A DNA stretch of 24,238 nucleotides. Origin: CAYQDR01 sp964416315. Lineage in GTDB: Bacteria; Methylomirabilota; Methylomirabilia; Rokubacteriales; DASRDR01. Position 1 is the stretch's first letter. Every line of letters starts with the position of its first letter. Where the stretch lies: NCBI GenBank assembly GCA_964416315.1, contig CAYQDR010000072.1, positions 1 to 24,238 of the forward strand. The letters are read 5' to 3'. Shown here piece by piece: positions 14,020 to 20,584 of this stretch. The notes below the pieces were generated by a model. It was not told the DNA's origin. It did no database searches and saw only the letters and a program-made list of their open reading frames with translations. Position numbers and translations under genes: made by a program.

Positions 14020-14574
14020 ATGACGGCGCGTGCCGCCCAGATGCTGCGCCTCATGGACCGCGCGACGGTGCGCTGGCGCTTCCCCGTCATCGGCCGGGAC
14101 AAGGGGCGACTCATTCGCCGGCTCATCGCCCGCCATCGCCCCAGTCGGGCCCTCGAGATCGGCTCGCTCTTCGGCTACTCGGCGATCCTCATCGCGGGCT
14201 CGCTCCCCACGCGCGGGCGGCTCACCTGCATCGAGGCGAACGGCCAGCTCGCGCGCTACGTCGAGTGGAACGTCGCCGAGGCGGGGCTCGCCCGGCGGGT
14301 CCGGGTGATCGAGGGCGACGCGCGGCGGGTGATCCCGCGGCTCCGGGGCCGGTTCGACTTCGTCCTCATCGACGCCACGAAGGAGCAGTATCTGGGCTAC
14401 CTCCGCCGGCTCGAGCCGAAGCTCGCGCGCGGGGCGGTCGTGGTCGCGGACAACACGAAGATCTTCCGGCAGGAGCTGCGGGACTACCTCGCCTACGTCC
14501 GGACCTCCGGCCGCTACGCGAGCCGGGAGCACGGCTTCGGGTCCGACGCGATGGAGGTCAGCCACGTCCGCTGA
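14020..14574 (+). CDS. SAM-dependent O-methyltransferase, class I
   Basis: 184 aa from ATG 14020; no clear ribosome-binding site, only a G run. Motif I is ALEIGSLFGYSA (44-55) and the acidic residue ending beta-2 is in CIEAN (70-74). VIEGDARRV follows, and DFVLIDATKEQY (113-124) is the catalytic/metal region typical of the catechol/caffeoyl-CoA O-methyltransferase family (family 3). It is slightly shorter than average (about 200-220). The small-molecule substrate is unknown. Its stop is 3 nt from the stop of the convergent oxidoreductase gene, with no room for a terminator. Confidence 0.85.
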   Translation: MTARAAQMLRLMDRATVRWRFPVIGRDKGRLIRRLIARHRPSRALEIGSLFGYSAILIAGSLPTRGRLTCIEANGQLARYVEWNVAEAGLARRVRVIEGDARRVIPRLRGRFDFVLIDATKEQYLGYLRRLEPKLARGAVVVADNTKIFRQELRDYLAYVRTSGRYASREHGFGSDAMEVSHVR

Positions 14575-14577
14575 GGC

Positions 14578-15645
14578 TCACGGCGGCGGCGGGACCCGCG
14601 CCCAGCCGCCCCGGGCCGTCTCGCGGATCGCGTCCATCGCCCGCTGGACCTGGAGGCCGTCGCGGAACGTCGCGGCGGGCGCGATGGGCCCGCCGTCGAG
14701 CAGGGCCGCCGCCAGGTGGTGCACGAGCCGGACGAACGAGAGCCCCCAGAGCGTCGGGTACTCCATCCCCGGCGGGGGTGTGAGCGTCTCCCGCTCGGTC
14801 AGCTCCTCGAGGTCCCGCCCCCGGCGCGCGCCCCAGAGCCGCTCCGCCTCGTCGAGGTAGAGCGTCCCCTCCTCCCCCCACACCTCGAGCCGGGGCCCTC
14901 GCGGGTGGGCCGTCACGGCGCTCAGCACGACGGTCCCGACCGCGCCGGGCGCGAACCGGAGCGAGAAGCTCGTGAAGTCCTCCGCCGTCACCGCCCGGTG
15001 GCCGCCTTCGACCGGGCGTTCCTTCACGTACACCTCGACCGTGCCCGAGACGGCCTCGATCTCGCCGAGCCAGTAGCGGAGGAGGTCGATCTGGTGCGAG
15101 CCGAGAGCCCCGAGGAGCCCGCCGCCGCGGCTCGCGTCCGACCACCAGGTCCAGGGCCGGCTCGGGTCCGACCGCCCGGGCCCGACCTGGGTGATCAGGA
15201 CGTGGCGGGGCCGGCCGACGAATCCGTCGGCGATGAGGGCGCGGACCCTCATCCGGTTCGGGTTGAAGCGCAGCTCGTGGTCGATCAGGTGGGCGACCCC
15301 GGCGCGCTCGGCCGCCTCGAGCATCGCGAGGGCCTCGGCCGCGGACAGGGCCATCGGTTTCTCGCAGAGGACGTGGCAGCCCGCCCCCAGCGCCGCCAGC
15401 GTCATCGGGTGGTGCAGCCACGGCGGCGCGGTGATGCTGACGAGGTCCAGCTCGGCCTTCGCGAGGTCCGCCCACGCGTCGAAGGCGTGCGGGATCCCGA
15501 ACCGGTCGGCGACGGCGCGGGCCTTGCCCGGCTGCCCGCTCGCGAGCGCGGCGACCTCGACGCGAGGGTCCGCCCGGAAGGCGGGGATTTGTACGGTGCT
15601 GCCGAACCCGGTCCCGATCACGCCGACCCGCAGCTTCGCAGGCAT
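14578..15645 (-). CDS. Gfo/Idh/MocA family oxidoreductase
   Basis: 355 aa from ATG 15645, with GGAGGG about 6 nt upstream. The Rossmann fold begins VGVIGTGFGS (7-16). The conserved EKP is at 95-97 (CEKPMAL) and the catalytic-type H-x-x-D is His184/Asp187 (GSHQIDLL). The C-terminal half forms the open beta-sheet that shapes the substrate pocket. Members oxidise or reduce sugars, inositols and biliverdin with NAD(P); the substrate cannot be read here. It starts 24 nt after the RNase D stop and is probably cotranscribed with it, though the functions look unrelated. Confidence 0.9.
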   Translation of the reverse strand: MPAKLRVGVIGTGFGSTVQIPAFRADPRVEVAALASGQPGKARAVADRFGIPHAFDAWADLAKAELDLVSITAPPWLHHPMTLAALGAGCHVLCEKPMALSAAEALAMLEAAERAGVAHLIDHELRFNPNRMRVRALIADGFVGRPRHVLITQVGPGRSDPSRPWTWWSDASRGGGLLGALGSHQIDLLRYWLGEIEAVSGTVEVYVKERPVEGGHRAVTAEDFTSFSLRFAPGAVGTVVLSAVTAHPRGPRLEVWGEEGTLYLDEAERLWGARRGRDLEELTERETLTPPPGMEYPTLWGLSFVRLVHHLAAALLDGGPIAPAATFRDGLQVQRAMDAIRETARGGWARVPPPP

Positions 15646-15668
15646 GGGTCCCTCCTGGGGAGCGGGGC

Positions 15669-16805
15669 TCAGACGGTGCGGCCCACGAGCGCCGCGAGGA
15701 TCTCCGCCCCGAACGCCGCCGCCCGCCACCGGCGGACGCCCGGCACCGCGGCCAGGGCGGGCACGGCGGTGGGGTGCGCGGCCGCCAGCGCGTCGATGAG
15801 CCGCTGGGGGAGGAGGACGCCGGGGTCGAGCCCCGTGCGCTCCGCGGCCGCGGCGCGCCAGCGCTTGAGCGCCGCGGCCCGCTGCAGCACGACCGGCGGG
15901 ACGACCGGCCGGCGGGCGCGCGGCGGCTCGACGAGCGGCGCGGCGAGGCCGCGCGCGACGCTCTCGAGGATCCCCTCGCCGTAGCGCTCGACCAGGCGCG
16001 GCGGGAGCCCGGGGATGCCTGCGAGCGTGGCACGGCTCTGCGGCCGGGCCGCCGCCAGGGCGATCAGGGTGTCGGGGCTCAGCACCTTGAACGGCGGCCG
16101 GCGCTCGGCCCGCGCCCAGGCCTCCCGCTGGGCGTGGAGCGCCCTGAGCACCGCGCGCCCGCGCGGGTCGAGACGGGAGGCGCCGCGGAGGCGCCGGGCG
16201 CCGTCTTCCTCGGGCGCCCGCTCGGTGATCGAGAGCGCGGCCAGGGCCTCGCACTCCTCGGTGAGCCACGCCTCGCGCCCGAGCGCCCGCAGCTCCGCCG
16301 CGAGCCGGTCGCCCAGCGAAATCAGGTGCCGCACGTCCGCCGCGGCGTAGGCCTCCTGGACGGGCGTCAGCGGGCGGCGCGCCCAGTCCGCCTTCTGCTG
16401 GGACTTCGGCAGGGCGACGCCGAGATAGCGCCCGAGCAGCGTCTCGAGCCCCAGCTCGCGCGCGCCGAGGAGGCGCGCGGCCAGCGCCGTGTCCCGGATG
16501 CTCGCGAAGGCGAACCCGAAGCGGCGCTTGAGATGGGCGAGGTCGTTCTCGGCGCTGTGGAAGACCTTGAGCGTGGCCGGGTCGGCGCAGATCGGGCGCA
16601 GCGGCTCGAGGTCGGCGAGCGCGAGGGGATCGACGAAGAAGACGCGCCCCTCCGGGTCGGCCACCTGGATGAGGCACAGGCGCTCCGGGTAGTGGTGGAG
16701 GCTGTCCGCCTCGGTGTCGAGGGCGAGGGCCGGAGTGCCGGCGAGGTCGCGCGCGAGGCCCAGGAGGTCGGCCGGGGTCCGGACCCAGGTCGGCGGCGGG
16801 GTCAC
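15669..16805 (-). CDS. rnd: Ribonuclease D
   Basis: 378 aa from GTG 16805. The DEDDy 3'-5' exonuclease residues are visible: Asp30 and Glu32 (LDTEADS), Asp88 (HSAENDL), and Tyr153 with Asp157 (YAAADVRHL). The helical HRDC domains follow at about 205-290 and 300-375, as in E. coli RNase D. The enzyme trims the 3' ends of tRNA precursors and other small RNAs in the cytoplasm. It lies 58 nt downstream of a 59-aa gene on the same strand. The ribosome-binding site is weak (GAGG). Confidence 0.93.
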   Translation of the reverse strand: MTPPPTWVRTPADLLGLARDLAGTPALALDTEADSLHHYPERLCLIQVADPEGRVFFVDPLALADLEPLRPICADPATLKVFHSAENDLAHLKRRFGFAFASIRDTALAARLLGARELGLETLLGRYLGVALPKSQQKADWARRPLTPVQEAYAAADVRHLISLGDRLAAELRALGREAWLTEECEALAALSITERAPEEDGARRLRGASRLDPRGRAVLRALHAQREAWARAERRPPFKVLSPDTLIALAAARPQSRATLAGIPGLPPRLVERYGEGILESVARGLAAPLVEPPRARRPVVPPVVLQRAAALKRWRAAAAERTGLDPGVLLPQRLIDALAAAHPTAVPALAAVPGVRRWRAAAFGAEILAALVGRTV

Positions 16806-16863
16806 GCCCTCAGGATACCAGGCGTCCCCGGACGCCGACAGACCGGGCCGCGGGCCGCCTTCC

Positions 16864-17043
16864 TCAGGCGACGGACGCCCCGAAGCTGAACTGCATCTCC
16901 TCGCAGTACATCTCGGCCTTGAGGCGGCGGAGGCTCTCGCTCCCCGCCTCGGCCTTCTCGGGCGCGAGCTTGAAGATGCCGAGGTTGAAGGACTCGAGCG
17001 TGAAGAGGACTGTCTTCAGGTCCGGCGCGAGGTACTCGAGCAT
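16864..17043 (-). CDS. Small unknown protein, 59 aa
   Basis: ATG 17043 to TGA 16866-16864. Every codon but one (ACA) ends in G or C, and the composition (LAPDLKTVLFTLESFNLGIF, then KLAPEKAEAGSESLRRLKAE, then MYCEEMQFSFGAS) looks like a real soluble, partly helical protein. I do not recognise the family. It is in the same frame as the gene upstream, separated from it by a TAG and 33 nt, and the coding-like bias extends back to that TAG. No start codon exists between the TAG and the ATG. A GGAAAAG stretch may serve as ribosome-binding site. Confidence 0.6.
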   Translation of the reverse strand: MLEYLAPDLKTVLFTLESFNLGIFKLAPEKAEAGSESLRRLKAEMYCEEMQFSFGASVA

Positions 17044-17076
17044 CCCGGTCTTTTCCTGCTCCTGGCTGTTGTTGCC

Positions 17077-17337
17077 CTAGTCGCTGACTCGCAACACCTC
17101 GTCGTGCCGGCGGACACGCTCCTGGACCTTCACGGCCACGTCGGTCCCGCGGTCGGCCCGCTCCACAGCCTGGTGCTCGACCTGGAGCGACTCCACGACC
17201 TGGGTGAAGTCGGTCGTGTGGCCGTGGAAGCGGACCCGGTCGCCCACGCGGAGCTCCCCGTCCGTCAGGCGGATGCCCGCCACCCCGATCTTCGCGAAGT
17301 AGTCCGTGACCGTGCCGATCTTCTCTTCCGTCGCCAT
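17077..17337 (-). CDS. Translation elongation factor-like protein (EF-Tu domain 2-type barrel)
   Basis: 86 aa from ATG 17337, preceded by GGAGGAAGG. It is a single beta-barrel: IGTVTDYFAKIGVAGIRL, then LRVGDRVRFHGHTTDFTQVV, then DVAVKVQERVRRHDEVLRV. This matches the small stand-alone family related to domain 2 of EF-Tu/IF2 and to the C-terminus of U32 peptidases, where it is complete at about 80-90 aa. There is no GTPase domain, as expected for the family. Its role is not known; U32-type barrels contact RNA or peptides. A small unknown gene follows in frame after the TAG. Confidence 0.78.
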   Translation of the reverse strand: MATEEKIGTVTDYFAKIGVAGIRLTDGELRVGDRVRFHGHTTDFTQVVESLQVEHQAVERADRGTDVAVKVQERVRRHDEVLRVSD

Positions 17338-17400
17338 GGCAGCACCTTCCTCCGTCGTTCCGACAGCGTGGTGGAGTCTAGACCCACCCCGGAACCCGAG

Positions 17401-18075
17401 TCAACGGCCCAGCAGCAGACCCAGGGGATCGGTGCCCCGGACCCACCCGTAGAATGCCGTGCCCAGCACGGCGTGGGACAGCGCGAGGGGGACGAGCAGG
17501 CGGTCGTGGTGGTAGCGGTAGCTCCACGCCGCGCCCCCGAGCGCCGTCAGCGCCGCGACCTCTCGGTCCGGCCAGTGAACGGCGCCGAAGGCGAGGCCGT
17601 TCAGGGTCGCGAGGACCATCAGGGGTGCGCCCGGGAGCAGCGCGCGCAGGCGGCCGAGGAGGTAGAACTGGAAGAGCGCCTGCTGGACGAGCGCCCAGGG
17701 GACGTAGACGGGGAGCGCGGCCAGCAGGCGCGGGGCGGCGAGCCGGCGCACGGCCTCGTCGACCCCGGCTCCGGTGGCGAGCGTGGGCCACGTTGCGTAG
17801 ACGGCGAGGCCGACCAGCGCGGCCGCCGTGAGGGCCGTCATCGCGCGGGCGGCCCGGCGGCGGCGCTCCGCCGCGGGCGCGGCCGGCGGGCCCCAGATCC
17901 GCTCGCGCGTGCGGCGCGCGCCGAGGCCGACCAGGGCGAGGCCGAGGAGCGCCATCGCCGGGTCGAGCCCGGGCGGGCGGCGGGGCAGGAGCGCGAGGTA
18001 GACGGCCGCCAGGGCCGCGAGCGTCGCGAGCTCGACCGCGAGCTGGCGCCGCAGCGGTTCCCCGCCCGGCGTCAA
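17401..18075 (-). CDS. CPBP/Abi-like membrane protein with altered active-site motif
   Basis: 224 aa from TTG 18075, which overlaps the upstream stop (TTGA). ATG at residue 41 is an alternative start. About six membrane helices are apparent. The region VPWALVQQALFQFYLLGRL aligns with the EExxxR motif of CPBP (Rce1-like) intramembrane proteases, but both Glu are Gln (131-132) and the Arg is Gln. Later motif histidines remain (GAVHWP, His168; LSHAVLGT, His201). The protein is probably not an active protease. It follows a duplicated membrane protein whose gene it overlaps by 3 nt, in the minus-strand series downstream of the oxidase operon. Confidence 0.6.
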   Translation of the reverse strand: MTPGGEPLRRQLAVELATLAALAAVYLALLPRRPPGLDPAMALLGLALVGLGARRTRERIWGPPAAPAAERRRRAARAMTALTAAALVGLAVYATWPTLATGAGVDEAVRRLAAPRLLAALPVYVPWALVQQALFQFYLLGRLRALLPGAPLMVLATLNGLAFGAVHWPDREVAALTALGGAAWSYRYHHDRLLVPLALSHAVLGTAFYGWVRGTDPLGLLLGR

Positions 18076-19031
18076 TCTTCCGTCCAGCGTTCCAGGAGCC
18101 GCGCCCCGAGCGACCGGTGCCCGAAGAAGAAGTAGATCAGCATCGCCACCGCCGCGAGCAGGTTCGCGATCGCGACGTTCCACCAGCCGAGCGCCCCCAC
18201 CAGGGCCTCGTCCAGGGCGGAGACGAACCCGAGGAAGAACAGCTCGAAGCAGAGGAAGATGATGAAGAGCCCCAGCAGCACGCGCGGCTCCCACTCGGCT
18301 GCCATCAGGAGCGCGGCCACGACGACGCCGAACAGGGCGAAGGCTGCGAAGTGGAGCACCGTGTAGCCGAGCACGACGTCCAGCCGCACCTCGAGGAGCT
18401 GCGGCTGCCGCAGCCCCTCGAAGAGGGCCAGCCCGAGGAGGGCGGGCGTGCTGAACGGCCGCCCCTTCATCGTGTCGTAGGCGAGGAACCACACGGCGAC
18501 GGTCAGGGCACCGATCGCCCCGGCGACCGTCCCCTCGCGGATGACCTCCACCCAGCGTCCGAGGAGCGTCCGCGCGAGCCCGCGGTGCCAGAAGACGAAG
18601 TACCCCAGCATCGAGACCGCCGCGAGGAAGTTTCCGATCAGGATCGCCCACCAGGCCAGGAGCCCGAGGATCGGCCGGGCCAGGAACGTGACGAGCGCCA
18701 GGAAGAAGACCTCGAAGGCGGCGAAGAAGATGAGGAGCACGAGGAGCATCGGCGGCTCGCGCTCGGCGGCGGCGACCAGGACGGCGGTGACGACACCGAA
18801 GAGGACGAAGGCGGCGACGTGGATGGCCGTGTAGCCGAGGACGGGCCCCATCGCGGGCGCGACCCCCGCGGGGCTCGGGAGCCGCTGGACGAGGGTGGCC
18901 CAGAGCACGGCGGGCGTCCGGAGCGGCACGCCCTGGATCGCGTCGAAGAGGAGGAACCAGACGGCCACGGCCGCGGCCCCGATCAGGCCCGCGATGACCC
19001 CTTCCCGCACGACCCGGACGTCGAGCGCCAT
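18072..19031 (-). CDS. Eight-helix membrane protein with an internal tandem duplication
   Basis: 319 aa from ATG 19031, with AGGAGGCAGGAG immediately upstream. Residues 7-160 and 163-316 are two copies of one four-helix unit. Compare VVREGVIAGLIGAAAVAVWF with VIREGTVAGAIGALTVAVWF, VLGYTAIHVAAFVLFGVV with VLGYTVLHFAAFALFGVV, and the ends LGRW with LERW. Each copy holds a membrane-embedded histidine (IHVAAF, LHFAAF), a conserved Glu (AEREP, AEWEP) and a second histidine (FWHR, FGHR). I do not recognise a named family. It lies 150 nt past ctaG on the same strand, so a link to oxidase assembly is possible but unproven. Confidence 0.75.
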   Translation of the reverse strand: MALDVRVVREGVIAGLIGAAAVAVWFLLFDAIQGVPLRTPAVLWATLVQRLPSPAGVAPAMGPVLGYTAIHVAAFVLFGVVTAVLVAAAEREPPMLLVLLIFFAAFEVFFLALVTFLARPILGLLAWWAILIGNFLAAVSMLGYFVFWHRGLARTLLGRWVEVIREGTVAGAIGALTVAVWFLAYDTMKGRPFSTPALLGLALFEGLRQPQLLEVRLDVVLGYTVLHFAAFALFGVVVAALLMAAEWEPRVLLGLFIIFLCFELFFLGFVSALDEALVGALGWWNVAIANLLAAVAMLIYFFFGHRSLGARLLERWTED

Positions 19032-19100
19032 GGCTCCTGCCTCCTATGTTCCTCGGAGGGGGGCTTCGCTCCCCTTCCGAACTTCCCCCCAGGATCGATT

Positions 19101-19119
19101 GCGCGGGCAAGGCCCGCGC
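19101..19119 (-). terminator. Hairpin after ctaG, possible terminator
   Basis: GCGCGGGC (19101-19108) pairs perfectly with GCCCGCGC (19112-19119) around a 3-nt loop, about 63 nt past the ctaG stop on the minus strand. There is no U tract. A second, imperfect G/C hairpin lies at about 19058-19078. Together they suggest that the oxidase transcript ends here and the duplicated membrane protein has its own promoter, although none is obvious. Confidence 0.35.
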
Positions 19120-19181
19120 GCGGAGCGCTTCGACAGGCCCTGGGAGGACGGGCCAGCCGCTAGGGCCTCTTTCAGCATCCG

Positions 19182-19994
19182 CTAGGGTTGCTCCGGAAGC
19201 CCCGCCCCGCCGGCCTCCGCGTCCGCCCGGACCTCGGGCAGCGCCCAGCGGAAGAAGACGACGGTGCCCGCCACGAGGTACGCGAGCATCCCGCCGACCC
19301 ACATGAGGGTGCCGGCCAGCTCCTGGTCCGCCCGCGGCGAGAGCGGCCAGGCTGCCGCCGCACTCTCGTAGAAGGGGTAGAGGACGCGCTCGGCCACCGT
19401 GATCGGCGCCGCCACGGCCGTCATCGGCAGCGTGCCGAGGAACAGGTAGAGGAGCCGGGCCGGCGGCACCGGCCGCGGCCACGCCTCGAGCCGGCCCGCC
19501 ACCGGCCACCAGGCGAGGAGCGCCGTCCCGAGCAGCGTCGCGTGCTCGAGGGCGTGGAGGCCCTCGTGCCGGAGCGCCGCCTCGAAGAACCGCGGCACGT
19601 GCCACACGATGAGCGCCGCCGACCCGAGCCCGAGCGCGACGGGCGGGCGCGTGAGCCAGTGGCCCGCGCGCGCCGCCCCGGGCAGGCGGAGGAGCGGCCG
19701 CAGCAGCCAGTCGGGGGCGCCCGCGAGGAAGAGCGGCGGGGCCACGAGCGTGAGCAGCAGGTGCTGCGCCATGTGGGCGCTCAGCGCGACGCGCTCGGCC
19801 CACTCCGCGAGCGGCCCCAGGACCGCGGCGGCCAGCACGGCCATGCCGGCGGCGAACGCCGCGAGCGCCCGCCGGTCGGGCGCGGGCGCCCAGCCGTGGC
19901 GGCGCCGGAGCGGACCGATGCCGGCCGCGTAGAGGGCGGCGAGGGCCAGGAGGCCGGCGACGACCTCCGGGTGCCAGTGCCAGGCCCAGGTCAC
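19182..19994 (-). CDS. ctaG: Cytochrome c oxidase assembly factor CtaG (caa3 type)
   Basis: 270 aa from GTG 19994, with GAGGGTG 5 nt upstream; a longer frame to 20126 reads through non-coding repeat sequence. Seven membrane helices are apparent. His74 and His78 in SAHMAQHLLLT, plus WHVPRFFEAAL and ALEHATLLG, are characteristic of the Bacillus-type CtaG family (not the Cox11 type). CtaG is needed to form active caa3 oxidase, probably by helping copper delivery to subunit I. It follows the oxidase structural genes after a 223-nt gap holding two hairpins. Confidence 0.9.
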   Translation of the reverse strand: MTWAWHWHPEVVAGLLALAALYAAGIGPLRRRHGWAPAPDRRALAAFAAGMAVLAAAVLGPLAEWAERVALSAHMAQHLLLTLVAPPLFLAGAPDWLLRPLLRLPGAARAGHWLTRPPVALGLGSAALIVWHVPRFFEAALRHEGLHALEHATLLGTALLAWWPVAGRLEAWPRPVPPARLLYLFLGTLPMTAVAAPITVAERVLYPFYESAAAAWPLSPRADQELAGTLMWVGGMLAYLVAGTVVFFRWALPEVRADAEAGGAGLPEQP

Positions 19995-20076
19995 AGGCCC
20001 ACCCTCGGAAGCGTTGGGGGCCTCGACGGCGCTGGTCCCGGACCGAGGCCCGAGCAGCTCAAGGACGCAGGGACGA

Positions 20077-20115
20077 GGCGCCCCGAGGCGTACTCGCTGT
20101 ACGTTGAGGGGCGCC
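20077..20115. repeat. Nested inverted repeat
   Basis: GGCGCCCC (20077-20084) pairs with GGGGCGCC (20108-20115). Inside it, GTAC (20090-20093) pairs with GTAC (20099-20102) around TCGCT, and the 5-by-5 spacer between can partly pair (C-G and two G-T). The symmetric 8-5-4-5-4-5-8 layout is unusual. It lies in the ctaG / subunit IV gap, next to repeat copy B. Confidence 0.6.
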
Positions 20116-20122
20116 GACGACC

Positions 20123-20175
20123 CCACCGGAGGGGCGGGACGCCCGCGAGGCCGCAGGCCGAGCGCGTCCCGGCGA
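20123..20175 (+). repeat. Intergenic hairpin repeat, copy B
   Basis: This is the second copy of the 53-bp unit at 13930-13982, in the same orientation. The outer stem is CGGGACG (20135-20141) with CGTCCCG (20165-20171). The inner stem is GGCC (20149-20152) with GGCC (20156-20159) around GCA. The inner stem differs in sequence from copy A while still pairing. It lies about 45 nt past the subunit IV stop on the minus strand. Confidence 0.7.
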
Positions 20176-20217
20176 GCTGGAGGACGCCGAGATGCGACGG
20201 GGATCGGTCCGGTCGGC

Positions 20218-20577
20218 TCATCCGCCGGCTCCGGGCGGAAGGCCCGTCGTGCCGAAGACGTGGAACACCCACAGGAGCGCCACCGCGAGGCCCGTCGCGA
20301 TGATCAGCGGGGCGATGAAGAGGTAGGAGAACCAGGCGTGATCGAACCGGAGGTGCATGTAGAACATCGCGACGAGCGCGAACTTGGCCGCGGCCAGGAC
20401 CAGGAGCACCGGGATCAGGACGCCCCGGAGCGCCGGGATGTAGAAGACGGCGACCTCCATGACTGTGAGCAGCACCAGGAAGGCGGCGATGACCGCGTAG
20501 GTGCCCACGCCGGCCGCCGAGTGCGCGGCGGCGGTGCCCGGCGTCGGGGCGGGAGGGGCGGGCGTCGGTGCGCTCAT
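20218..20577 (-). CDS. Cytochrome c oxidase subunit IV (prokaryotic COX4 family)
   Basis: 119 aa. A Pro/Ala-rich N-terminus (1-20) precedes three membrane helices (about 25-45, 53-72, 85-108). The motif AAAKFALVAMFYMHLRFD is the hallmark of the small subunit IV of caa3/bo3-type oxidases (PF03626). The ATG lies 7 nt after the CoxAC stop, so it belongs to the oxidase operon. Subunit IV stabilises the complex and has no cofactors. Confidence 0.92.
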   Translation of the reverse strand: MSAPTPAPPAPTPGTAAAHSAAGVGTYAVIAAFLVLLTVMEVAVFYIPALRGVLIPVLLVLAAAKFALVAMFYMHLRFDHAWFSYLFIAPLIIATGLAVALLWVFHVFGTTGLPPGAGG

Positions 20578-20584
20578 GGCCGTC

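Noticed and set aside
17077..17079. TAG as a pyrrolysine codon
   Set aside because: The upstream protein is already full length for its family and nothing else in the window suggests pyrrolysine use; a plain stop is simpler.
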